From Symbiodinium natans (Eukaryota; Sar; Dinophyceae; Suessiales; Symbiodiniaceae), in NCBI GenBank assembly GCA_905221605.1, contig CAJNDS010002663.1:175649-239648 (forward strand): a stretch of DNA of 64,000 nucleotides, given 5' to 3'. The notes beneath the pieces were generated by a model. It saw only the letters and a list, made by a program, of their open reading frames with translations. It searched no databases and was not told the origin of the DNA. The translations under genes and the position numbers were made by a program. Shown here in pieces: positions 38,053 through 50,800 of the stretch (the first letter of the stretch is position 1; each line of letters begins with the position of its first letter).

Positions 38053-39091
38053 ATGCCATTTGGAGTGTCCTTTCCGGCAAGCAGCAAGCAGACGACCGTA
38101 GAGGAGGTAAGAGCGTCGGTCACGCCGGTGCCGGTGATCTTCGCAGGAAACAAAAGCTTCCAATCAGCTTTCGGCCAGGTTCCCAACCCACGCCGTCGCG
38201 GTCCCGAATCGGTTCCAGAGTCGGAGAAGACTGAAAAACCCATCATCATCCAGCAGTCCGGACCAGAGGACAAGGCTTGTCCTGCGCCATGGGGGTTGGT
38301 GTCCACGATCATGGAGGCCTATAACCGACACCATGAGCTTGTCCTCCGACCAGATGACGTATGGCAAGCTATTCTGACCCAGTTTAGCTTCTATGTCAAT
38401 GCCAATGCAGAAGCTCTGCGTGACAGGTTCGTAAACTTCGAGGGCAAAAAGACCCTGGTGGTGGAGATGGGGGGCACGCTCTTCACTGCCGACTACGCCA
38501 AATTCGCAGAGCGTATGGTGGACGAAAACATCGTGAAGAACATCAAGGACCCTGAGATGGTAGCCTGGCTGTTGCCAGCCTTCACCACCACCACGGTGAA
38601 CGACCGTGTGGTTGCGGCAGTGTCTGTCATGTCTACGCTGCAGCACTACTTTGAGTACGTTTGTCGCTTGTGCTGTGGTATCCCCAAGGTGACCCTGCTT
38701 GGCACCGTCGAGGATTGGACCCTGCTGCGGCAAAAGGCAGACCGCTTGCTCGACTTTGACCTGAGAGACCGGAAGATGAGCCAATGGCTCACAATGCTTG
38801 CCCCGGTACTTGACAACTTCCTCGCCTCAGCGTCCGGAAAGGCAAACTTAGACTTTTGGGACAAGGTTTGCTGCCACTTGGGTGGTGGAAGTGGGCCGCG
38901 ATACCTGAGTGGCTGGGTGACGGTCTTTGCGGTGTTCAACAAAGACGGACTTTGGCAAGGCGACACATGCGACACCGAAGCAGGATCCTGGCCTCGTATC
39001 GAGACGGGAAAAATTCCTGCAGGCACGCTCAGCGTGCCCGTGCTTGTGGACGACAACGGCACACAGTACGACACGCAGATGGTTGCAGGTT
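38053..39091 (+). CDS. DUF4419 domain protein
   Basis: Protein of the DUF4419 family (function unknown; common in fungi, protists and some bacteria). A single exon of about 1.04 kb from the ATG at 38053, with the domain from about residue 70 on. Recognisable blocks are NRHHELVLRPDDVWQAILTQ, FSFYVNANAEALRDRFV, GIPKVTLLGTVEDWTLLRQK, a central helical part and GSGPRYLSGWVTVFAVFNKD followed by a Trp/Gly segment. The frame runs on to 39141, but after QYDTQMVAG the sequence stops matching the family, so an exon end near 39091 (GCAG followed by GT) is likely. The last part of the domain should lie in a 3' exon that I did not find. The long uninterrupted exon contrasts with the 20-100 base exons of neighbouring genes. 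Confidence 0.9.
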
Positions 39092-41880
39092 CCCTGTGGG
39101 CTGGGAGAACGGAATGTACTTGCACGTGCTTAATTACGTAGGGTTGATGTACTGCCATGCCCTACATTCCGGAGCCACACCTGTGGCAATACAAGGTTAA
39201 ACGGTTAAACAGTTAAACGAGAGCTTACAGCACAAGCCAGACATATCGCAGTGTGCAGGTCAACTGGCTTCAGACATCTGCTGCGATGGCCGTGGTCTGT
39301 GCCCACGCACTGACTGGTGCATCGCCTACACCGGCAAGCCGAAAGCTGAGCCGCGTGACTACCGGCACGGAGAAGTCCGGCCAAATGAGGCAGTGAAGCA
39401 GGAGAAGTCTTGCGCAGTCGGTTAGTGCAAAGTTGGCAGATAAGAACAGGCTTAGCCGGCAGCACGGGCAATTTGTGCAGTCGCTTCGTGCAGCTACTGT
39501 GGTCAGCGCAAGGACGCGCATTGATGCGCTTGGATGCGCAGTGGCATGTACAGTTAGCCATCGTGACCTTGAAAGATGCAACTGCCACAGCCGAGCAGTC
39601 AGCTAGAAAACGGGTGCAACGAGAGTTAAGAATCTCGAAGCAACATGGGCAACGAAGAACTCTGGCAGGCTTGTGTTGTGGCGAGAACTGATACTGGTAC
39701 CGGAATAAGTCTTCGATCACCTGAGTGCAACAACAGCTGGGTGTTTGTGTTGCTTGCATGTGCTTGCGCAGGAGCTGACTCTGCATGTCCTCAACTCAGC
39801 AACATTCTGCCACCACGAACATTATATGTTTCCTGCATGGCCTCTTGGAAGCTTAGGCACAGACGGCTCTGCACATAGCGGAGAAGATGGTGCCGGGCGT
39901 GAACGTCAAGGCGTCTACCAACGCTTTGACCTACTACCTACTACCATCTATGCACGTTAGCCATGTTGTTTGCAGGTATCAGCTCAGGAAGGCATTGGCC
40001 TCAGTATCCGCATATCGTGGAAGCACGACTTCCGGCATCTGCCGGCGCTTCTATGACTTGAATATTGAGCCCACACTCAAAAATGGCATGACCAAAGCAT
40101 TCTGTGCCAGTCGAGAGCATCTGCATCCGGTCAGAGCTCTGTCTGGCATGTTGTGGGATTCCGATAGTTACCAGCTATTCACGGAGTTTGAGCTTGCTTG
40201 AGATATTCGATCCTGAGGTCTGAAGCTCGTAGAGATCACCGGAGTTGGCCGTAAGCCTGGCGATTCGTCTGGGCCGTCGGAGGGCATCCATAGCACATAT
40301 ACCATACTGCAGAGACGATTCTTGCATGTCGAAGGGACGGACAAACCCACTGGACGATTATTGAAATGTTTTTTTTGCAGAATCCTGCTCTTTCTGCTGA
40401 GGCCCGTGTCACCTCCGGGCGACTCGCCCGGTGCATCGACCCTCCGGGCAGCGCTTCCGTCTGGGGCCCTTCTTGTGACTGCCTGGAACTGCTTCTTTCA
40501 AGCTGCTGCACGTTTACAACGTGAGTCCAAGTTGCAGGCCTGGCACGCTCAGCAAAGTCAGGTGCTGAGTCGCGGGTCTAGAGTTGCCAAACGGGTTCGG
40601 TTTAATTGGGCTCCTGCAACCGGCCGACTTTGTCCACGTGTTAATACTTGATACCACCTCCATGCTTCTCCTCGGCTACGACCTCCTACGCAGGCGCCCG
40701 AGCAGCTCCGAGTCGACCTTCGCGGGGACTTGGGCCACTTCTCTGCCATGCAGGGCGTCCGCGCAGAGGCGGAGGCCTCCGAGCTCGACAGAGATGAACG
40801 AAAGAAAGTCCACATGAACGAAAGAAAGTCCAAAAAGAAAGCAGTGATAAATGGCTTCACATCTCAATCATGTTGCAAAGTCCGCGTGCCCCTGTGCCCC
40901 TGTGCCACATCTTTCACGTGCGGTGGAAAGTAAGTGTGATGCATTGGAACGCCAATGTGAGGTTCTTGCTACTGGGTCCAACTTCGAGTTTCCGTGACTG
41001 AGTAAAGGGAAGAGCGACCGACATGCTTCAGCTGAGCACGCTATTGCAGATGCTTGTTACGGCAGATCGTGGAAGAAATTGAGTGACTGGCTGTGCGGGA
41101 GTTTTCGCCTTCGGCTCCGACGTTGCCTGGGCAGGTCGGTGGCGACTGCATCTGCATCCAGGGCTGCGAAGGCCCCGACCATGCCGTGCGACTGCGCAAG
41201 GAGCTGGAGGCCTCAGGGGGTCACGGTTGTGAGATGTTGCCCCAGCAACGGTCGGACGTATTGAGCCCAAGTCTGTCGAGAGAGTCTAGACTAAATAATA
41301 TAGTCTGTCTTTAGATGCCTGATCAGAGACTATCACGGGTCCCCAGCATGCAGGCCGTTTGCAGCTACTACGGTTTTCCAGCTCCTCGCTGGAGTTGATC
41401 TGAGAGGCCGTAGTGGCTTGGCTCCTATACTTCCCAAAGCCGAGACAAACATTGTCCCTGGAGCTGGATATATGCGGGCTGGTCGAGGCGGTCGAGCTTC
41501 TTGTCGCAGCAGCAGCATGCTCCCGAGCAGACTCTGCCTCTATACTTATCGATTGTGTCACCGGTGAAAAAAGAAAAGACCCGCGAGAAGCGTTGGGCAT
41601 GCGTTCAGGACAGTGTGCAGTGATTGTCAGCAGGGTGTTGCATATGAACAAACAGCTGATTGTCTAGTTTACAGAGGGCTGGTGGGATGGTGTACAACCA
41701 GCCGACCACCAGGTGCAGCTACACGCAAGCATTGGAACGCGAGCTACGATCCAGTTCTCGCACGCTGCGTACTTTGGACGACAGCCCCTTGTCCGATGGT
41801 AAACAAATGACAATCGAAACTTGTATCGTGTTATGAAACTTGGCATATTCCCGGTTTCATAAAGAATCTTGACGCCCTGG
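39092..41880. other. Unassigned region with a few candidate exons
   Basis: Coding-like + strand pieces of unknown family: about 39985-40110 (RRFYDLNIEPTLKNGMTKAF) and 41130-41240 (GGDCICIQGCEGPDHAVRLR then KELEAS). Minus-strand frames at 39205-39786 are open but featureless. The piece at 39760-39880 could hold the missing DUF4419 3' exon, but no match is evident. Confidence 0.35.
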
Positions 41881-41885
41881 CCTCA

Positions 41886-44800
41886 TTGCTCAGGCTGTGC
41901 AGGGCTGGAGCAGAAGCTTGCGGATCAGACCAGCAACGCCGTGGAAGTCTTGGCCGGCCGCCTGAAGGCCCTGTGCTTGCGCATCTTCCTGTCTCGCGTG
42001 CTTCCGCTATTGTGGCCACTGAGAGGTCAAGCTACGCTTCTCTGGCATGCGATGCTTCATGGCCGGGCCTGCTGTGTTTTCAAGCAGAGTTCATCCAACT
42101 GCCGTACAGACCGGCCTGGGAACGAGTGGATGCTGATTTTTCAGTTGTAAAACCGATGGTTGATGATGTGGTTGCTCTGACTACCAGGCTTGGCGCCAAT
42201 GCCTTGTAGTCGAGAAAGCCCAGAGGCCTTTGGCTTGGTACTGCAAGAAGCTGTGCAGGCATTCTAACTTGACAAAGCCCGTGGCCCGAGGTGGCGTGAA
42301 GCCGAGGCCAAGCGCATCTTGGATCAGCGGGAGCTTCAGCTTCAAAGAAGTTTCGACCTGCATCCCTTGCTGATGCCTTCTACGATCTTGATCGGAGGTC
42401 GGATGCCCAACTTCTGCGTTTGCAAGGCGTGACTATCAGGGGGACACTGCGCTATTTGGTGACATTCTGGCTTAGGGTCACTAAGTCACTGGTGCATTTA
42501 CTTGGAGGCCGTGCCTTGCATGCCCTCCGTGCTGCCAAGCACCGTGCAATCGGCCTGGAGCACGTCCGGTGCTCGGCTCTCAGCTGTGTTTGGAGTGCTT
42601 CCATGCTCCTGGTCCCTGGCTCTGAGGTCGGGGATATGCTGTTTCGTTACCACATGAAGATTCTGCAGGCGCCTGTAGAAAAACAAGCGAATGATGCGAT
42701 GCCATCAAGAACATGCCGGTGGATCGTGACCATCCCCGGCCAGAGAGCCGGCAGTTGAAAATCCTCCCTCGTATCAGAAGTCTCATGTAGATCGACGTAG
42801 ATGTAATCGTTCCTGCCCATTGTCGCGCATTTAAATACATTTAGAGTTTCGGTTGCGGGGTGTTTCCCCGCCGCCCCCAGTCCTGTGATTGGTAGTGGGG
42901 CGGGGCGTGGGGGAGGGCACAGCACATTACCCATGATTGTTTGGTGTTCCAGGCTGTCACAGGAGCGGCATTTGCAGGATAAGCAGCGACGTATTTGTTG
43001 CGGCTGCAGGTGCACCTGTTTATGTCGTGGCGGTTACATTGCAAGGCTCGCGTGTGGGAGCAGGTATACATATACACATATGTATACATATATATATATA
43101 TATAGATAGATATATATGTTGATACGTATGTATAAAATTCAATGGATCTGACATCTTTTGAGGCTCGAGTACATGAGACTGCAGACCATCTTCAGCTCGT
43201 CGTCTCATACTAGCTTTGTGTGCGCACAGCCTGCTGACCAGGCGGAGAACTTCTCCAAAGCTTGGCAAACCCACAAGACTGAGCTCCAGGAGCGACGCCA
43301 GGAGGTTCAGGGCTGAATCAGATGCCATATGACCATGTGAGATCATCCGCATGTAATGTCTGACTGGAAGCCAACCGAGTGTACTTGGGAACACGGACAC
43401 GACAAGGTCATTCGCCAAGCGCTGGAGTCAGACGAGGACGAGCTCCGGGGATGCATGGTGTTTTTGCATCTTCAAGCTGTTGCTGTACTTTGCTCAACTG
43501 GCATGGAATGCCAATCCAGGATATACCTGCTCCCATTTCAGATGAGCCGATGCTGGTGGATGACTCGCAGGCAAACGACATACGATGTTGTGTCGCACTC
43601 TACTAGCTGCCCTAGCTTGCAGGTATCCCGAAAGCAGTAACGCACTTTATGTCAGTTCATGACTGTTTACACCTTCAGGAAGCTTTGCCTCGTTGTCGCG
43701 TCTAGGATCAGCTGGCCCAACTGCGTGCAGTACAGGCAGCCGCAGCTCAGGACTGTCCGAAGACGACGTAATGCAACATAACGTAACGTAACATAAAGCC
43801 AGTAACACAGCGAACACAGCATAACATAGCATAACATATCGGAACTGCATAGGGCTGCATACTGCAGGATGCGAATCAGGTGTAGGCTTGTTTTGCGAAG
43901 TGCAGCATCGAGCATCCGGTGTTTCAGAATGTTCAGAGTTCAGCATCCAGGATGCAACTGAGCGCGCGGTGCGTCGGGCCCAGGATGAGGCGAGACAAGT
44001 CCTTCCATATCCTTCGATGTCACTGTCTAAAGAGCTCAGCGTGATAAGTTGCTTTAACGATATGGCTTTTAAAAGCGTAGCACTGCAAAAACTATAATGA
44101 GGCCACGCAAGCAAGGCGAGGAGCCCAGGAAGCCGCGGAGCGCCTGCGGGTGGCACAGCTGGCCCGGGCCCTCGGCCAGTGCTCTCGCTGTTTGTGTCTG
44201 GGGAAGTGGGGGAATGTTGATCGGCATATGTCAGTGTGCGATACTGTGGGAACCTGTGGGCAGGGGCTTTTGGTTTTGCTCAGGAAGCTCGTGAATGGCT
44301 AGCTGCATTTGACGCAGCGAGCTTGGAGCTCGCAAAGGCTCAGAGCGCAAACGAGGACGGTGCGGCCGACGAGGTGTGGAAAGCTTATGTGTGTGTGTGT
44401 GTGTGTGTGTTTGATTCTTAGCTGCTTGTCCTGCAGCTCTCTTGCATATCTCTTGCAGCTCTCCTGCAGCTCAGCGTTTCAGCAACCTGTACACAGGCCG
44501 TGGAGGAGGCTGCTGAGTATTTGCGTGAGGTCGAGGTGGGCAAGACCTGGCCCCTTTTTTAGCTGAGAGACATTTCGAATGTCGTGTCTGCGAAGAAGTG
44601 GCATCCGAATCCGCAGCTGCTGAAGTTGCTGAAGACTATGTGGCCAATTGCTGTGCCGTTTTGCGAGTTTGGCGTGGCGCAGGCTGCGAAGGCGCGTGCG
44701 GATGCAGAAGTGATCCAACTGCAGCAGGCCTTTTGAAATGGGCACAAAGCGACCCCGCCGTGCAACAGCCCACACCAAAGTCCCCCCAAGCCTTCATGCA

Positions 44801-47800
44801 TTAGTGCAGTCGAGTGAAAGGGAGCTGCCACAGCGGCTCGCAACGCGGCCGCAGCCGAGGAGGTCCTCGAGTGGCTGGCCATTATACAGTGGAGAGGGGA
44901 AAGCAGAGGAGAGTCACATCCAGACACATCCAGTCTACAAGCATGCCCTGCCTGCTGCGCTTTGAACAGTGTCGGTGTACTGTTTCTCTCATGTTGTCTC
45001 CGCGCTTGCTGCCGAGGAAAGCTAAGAGTGCAGCCGCCGCACAGCTGCGGGCCATCGAAGCGCGGAAGGCTGCGGAGGAGAAGGCGAGGGGCGAGGGGCC
45101 TTTGAAGGTTGACATTTCTCACTGACAACGGTACCATACGATGACACAAAGGCATGTTGTTGGGGGAGTGCAGGAGTTCGGCAGTTTATTGCGTGAGCAC
45201 CGCACGGAGGTCGCCAGCAAGGCCCGGGCTGCAGCCGAGGCCGAACGAAGAGTTGGCAACCCAGAGCTCTTGAAGTTTTGGTCTTTGGGACGTCTGAGGA
45301 TGTCTGGGACATTTAAGGATATCAAAAGGTATTCCGCTCTTCAGTAGGGTTGTCTTAGAGCCGGTAAGGTTTCAGGGAATTTGACGGAGCACTTTGTGGC
45401 GACTGAACGCGATCGTCAAGTACTCACATGCATCAGCGGGTGCACAAGCTATATGGTCGGGTTGGTTTGTCGATCTATCGTTCCTAGATCCGCACCGGGA
45501 ATTGCAAGACTTCAACGCTTGCATTTATGAGTGAGCGTGGGGCTGTGAGAGGTGTCCATGGCTTTTTAACCCCTTTGGTCAGCTGATGCTCAACAGAAGA
45601 GTTTGCACTCCCACAAGGCTCAGCAGCGTGCTCACGCTGCGAAGAAGAAAGAGGCAAGTTTGGGCAATGTTCCATCGGTCTATGTGCAAGATGAAGATAA
45701 GTAAGTCTGTGTAAGTGCTATGACGCCATGTCACGCTTATGTTCATGACTGCAGGCTGCTTCGCAGCGTGAAGCGAGTGCCGCGCTGCAGGCTTGGTCAG
45801 TTACCTTTCGCCTATTCGCGTGCCGGCTTAGCGGAGTTTTGGATGTTGGGGCCTGGAGAATTTTATTGCTGCAGTACTGTCTTTCTCAACTTTCCGAAGC
45901 TACTTGCACACGGAAGTTGTCCAGACCTTGGCCAGCCCTTGCTCGTCGGCCCTGTGTAAGATCGACCTTACAACAAAATACTTACAAATAATTACAGCTT
46001 CCTCAAACAAAGGGCTTAGGGCCTAGGGCACGGCAACCTACCTCTCCTCGGTGCTTTGGCGCTGTGATCAAACCTCTTGGGAGCTCTCTCGCATGCACAT
46101 TTTGCACGACGTGACCCGCTCTAGGAGTGATTCATCAGGGTTCTTCATTAAGGGCCGCAGGCCCACGGGGCGGAGACACTTCGTAGTCTCGGCAATGCAC
46201 ACCACATGTCCGCCCGATTCGTTGCATTTTCTTGCTAAATTAATGTGTGTGTGTACGTGCGTATGCATGCTGGTGTGTTTCGAATTTGCCGACTTGTTTT
46301 CGGGTGGGCACTGTTGCCTGCATGACGGTATGACGGTCAGGATTGAGCGCTCTGTGCGCGCAGGTTTGCACCTGCCCCTCTTGTCTTTCGAGAAGTCTCA
46401 GAACCCTCTACGTGATTCTACGTCAACATGTCAGCTTCTCCAGGCACCGGCAACGGCAGAAAAACGCCCGGCCACAGGCCTTGAGAGTTTTGTGAAATTT
46501 GGGGTTTAAGGGGCAATAAGTGTCACACACCCAAGGTCTCAAGGTTCGCTACCCAGTAAGTGGTAAAGTGACAACATCTGTTGCAGGTGTCCTGCCCTCC
46601 ACAGTCCAGGCAGCTTGGAGCCCAGGATGTATCAAACTCAAAGTGTGCTCACACGGCAATACGCTGAAGGCTCCGCAGACCGTGCTTCAAGAACCCTCCG
46701 CAGCAACCCGAGCCTTGGTGGAGGCCAGATGGAGGGATGCCAGGATGCCTCCTTTTCTGATACAGTCATCCGTATTTGTGGAGGAGGACCTGCAAAAGGA
46801 AGGCCTGCAACTAGAGGAAGAGATGCAGAGGCACGAAAAGGAGGCCGTCCTTCGCAGGTCAGTCGATAGCTTCAGTACAGGCCGACACCCCTTTGTTCAA
46901 TTGTACAGGAAGCCGTTAAGCCTCCACAAGAAGAAGAACGCCAGAAGCAGGAAGAAGAACGACGGAAGCAGGAAACTCTGTTGGCTCTTTCATCAAGCGG
47001 AGTAGGGTCGGGGCGAGGCCATAGCTGAAGTTGAGGCCAGTCTGAAACGAACCAGTACTCTACGTACTGTTTTTCGGAAAGGATGAAGCCCAACGCGAGG
47101 AAGAGAGGCTGCTTGAGGAGGACCATGCGTATAAGTGTCTGCAAGCTAGCCCCCATGCAAGGTTGCCTGACCTTCTCAGCCAAAGAATGCATTCCACACG
47201 AGATTCTGAAGATGTAGCCCATCCAAAAGACTCTGCCAAGTTTGTCGTAGCACCCGGACAGCTGCCAGGAAAGGAAAAGGCAGCTCGAAGACATGGATCG
47301 AAGACGGGCGGAGGAATGACACCTGTGCATCCTGCCGTGATGCCACGCCTGTCTTGATGAAAGCATTGTGGCCAGAGAATCGTACTGGTAGCAAACATAT
47401 CTCCACATATCTCCCATGGGCTACTTCTGCGCTTGACGAAGACTCGGAAGATTCGGAAGTCCATTTGACTCGGAGGAGCTTCGGCAAGCTGAGGAGCGGA
47501 GAAGGTATCAAGAGGCCATGGAGGAAGAACAGCGGCGCCTTCGCGAGGAGGCATACCCTTGACTTTCCGGCGTGACTGGTGCGCTCCTTGTTGCCCTAGC
47601 TTGCTGGCCATCAGGAGTTGGAAAGGGATCGTCAGAAGGCAGAGCAGCTTGCAGACCGAATGAGCTCCGAGCGGCAGCAGGCTCGCTGCTCCCAGAACGC
47701 AGCATGCCAGAGATCCAGGACGGAGGTTTTATTGCCATGTGCACAGGAGCTCCTCAGCGAGTGCACCAGGCTTTGGCAAGAAGTAGCTTGGCATACAGTA

Positions 47801-50800
47801 CAGTTGAAACAAACCTTGAAAGCAATCAGGGGCAAAAACGTTCTATCAGCTGTCAATAGTCAATCACCTACTTGTAGTATCTTGTAGTCTTACTAGAACG
47901 GGACATGAGGCATTCGCGAGGGTTGGCGCTAGGAAATCTTGCGCGTGTCATTTGACACGTAGTAAGGTTCATCCAGCACCGCATGTGTCCTCATGCTCGA
48001 ACACCCCTTGAATCGCATCTCGCTCCAAGGCTGCACATGCTGTTGCAAGTGAGCGACGTCGCTTGGAGGACCTGGTTCGCATTCTTGCCTTGGATGTGTC
48101 AACCATGTCATCATGATGCCAAATCCGAAGCGGCCTCTTGTGATTGGATAGAGGCCCGGCGAAAGCATGAGGAAGAAGTGCGACGCATGAAAGAGGAGGC
48201 TTGAAAAAGCTTGAAAAGTCAAGCTCCAGGTTTCTGTTGTAGAGTCTCAATGGGAAGAGAGTGCACACTGCTCGTTGCTCGTTTGTGTTTGCAAGTCTTG
48301 AAGGCCGTGGCAAAGGCGGAGCGAGTGGCGGACTCTGTTGCTGAAAAGATGTACAGGCAGCTGTTGGGCACGGTTGTTTTTGCCGGTTCTTGCTGCCGTT
48401 TCGCGTGTGGCTCTATGAGGGATCACCCTGGGCCCTAAGTAGTAGGGCTTAGTAGGGTTTAGGGTTTTAGGGTTTAGATGGTGCATGCCCGGCCCTGCTC
48501 ACGCTGTTTCGTGGGGTTGGGGATTCGGGGATATCCTGGGCGCTGATGATGTACTGTCCGTTGCCACATTAGTCAACTTATGCAATTCTCGACAGTGACA
48601 TCGGCTTCTTTAAGTACATGCCCCAGAGTGCGCCTCTCGAGCCAGGCAGCAGTGCGACTTTCTTCTACAAGAAGCATTCAGTTGCTGGTACGAGGATCGT
48701 GCTCTCAATGCCTATGGCCCCCATCTCAAGAGAACCCAGAAGAAACAATATATGACGGCTCGTTTCTGTGCTCATCTTCGTGTCTTCGTGGACAGCATTT
48801 GTTCATTCTGAGTGTTGTAGGACCACAAGGAGGCTTCGGCAAGGAAGAAGGAGGAGCAAGCAAAGCAGGCCTACCAGGAGGCCGATTCATGTCATCGAAG
48901 CATTGTGTGGCGGTGGCCTGGGAACCGTTGATTGAGAATGATGATGGATGGTTCTAACTAAGTAGAGGAGTGCGGACACGCGGCAGCTCCAAATCAAACT
49001 TGCGAGCTCTACTGATTGATGCTTGCTATGCCCCCTGACCCATGAGGAGAAGAAGCGCTTGCAGCAAGAAAGGGATGCCCAGGTCGATGCAACCAACATG
49101 ATGCTTCTATTTCATCATGTTTTCATTTGTGTCTGGGCCGAAGAAGTTTCGAGTCTCGTGAGTTTGTTTTCGGAACTCGTCTCCCCACGTCGCCCTCGCA
49201 GGCAGCAGAATCACAGAGCCTGCGTGCGGAGGCAGAGAGGAAGGCAGATGCCAGAACCCACGCATGCATCCGTGATCTTAGCTGCTTTCCGGCGCAAGCT
49301 TCAGCAGTGCTTACTGCTGCATGCAGGCATTGGAAGAACACAGAAAGCTGAAGCAGCTCGAGGAAGCGCGCCGGCGAGAGATTTACCCTGAGCACCTTTT
49401 CCTTTTCTTGAAATTGTTGCCTTAATGGCAAGAACCGTGTAATAAAACCAAAACAAATCAGAATGCGAATTAAAGACACAACATAACACACTCTCGTTGT
49501 AAACGCATAATGGTTGAACGCGGGGACTCAGCCGCTGCGTTTTGAGGGGCTTCAGCTCGAGCACTGAAGATCATTGGGCCCATCGGTTGTCCCAACATTG
49601 TCCGTCATTCTCTTTCAACGTTCACCCGGCTGCTTTGAAAATAGTCTGATGACCAACAATGTTTTGGTCACACGGTTCGACTTTCCACACTTCTCGCTTG
49701 GGGAACTGATATATCTATTCTGAGCGTGCTTCGATGAGTTCTGTTCTTGTAATAAAGGAGAACTTGCTGTAATGTAAAAGCCATTTGTTGCTCCAACTAG
49801 CTGCTTGATGAAAAATCATGTTGACTTTAATGTTGAAGAGCAGATTGCATGTTTCATGGCCTAAAGCCATGTATTTGAGACACCCGGCTATGAAAGTGTT
49901 CAATCCTCAATCCTCAGACCCTGGACTTGAAAAGGGCCTTGGATATTTATTCTCTACATATATATATATGTATATGTTTTTTTTTTTAATTTGTATATAC
50001 GTCCATTTATTGCAATGCATCCTACATCCTGAGCCCTAAGACCCACGTACCCCGAACCCTAAGCGCAGCCTCAGGCCGCGGAGGAAGCACGGCGGCGCCA
50101 GGAAACCGAAATCCAGGCCTTGAGCCGCCAAGACAGAACAAATGACATACCGTTACTGCTACTGCTACTACTGCTGCCTTGATCATTGGACTGTTGTCAT
50201 TCTTATACCAGGATTATGTCAATATTGTGCGAGCCCAAACAATGTAAAGATCACTTTTCCCGGGAGCACCCCGACAGCGCTCCAAGCGCGTGCCAAGACC
50301 ACTCCAAGATCGCTTCATGAGCGCCCTCAAAACAAACACGCTAACATCATTTTGTACATTCGAAGACCATTTGAGGAGCATTCCAAGGCCCAAAAGGCGT
50401 GGACAGTTCTGCGCTTGATGAGAAGAATTTCTTTGCACAGGGCCCAAGCGAGAGCGCCATCTGCAACACCGCGAAATGCAAATCCCCTTAGATTGGATGC
50501 ACGAAGCCACAGGAAAGTATGTGCCTGCTACATTTTCCGACACGGAGCGCCTTAAGCGCAAAAATACATGGGACCTACGCGGGAGCACGATTCCGAGCAC
50601 GACATGCGTGTGACCTAGGCGAGAGCCTGACGTTTCAGGAGCCCGGCCCGCGCCCACCATGATTTTCGTCTTTTGCGTCCGAAGCGAGAGCATGCCTCGA
50701 GCGAGAGCCAACGTTGCATGCACGGGTGCCGGCGCGTCGAAACCCTGCAGTGTTGGCACCATTGGCACACAGCCTGGGGAATTCTACACATATATACACA

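Noticed and set aside
38164-39158. Minus-strand ORFs of 170-206 codons
   Set aside because: Antisense shadows of the DUF4419 exon.
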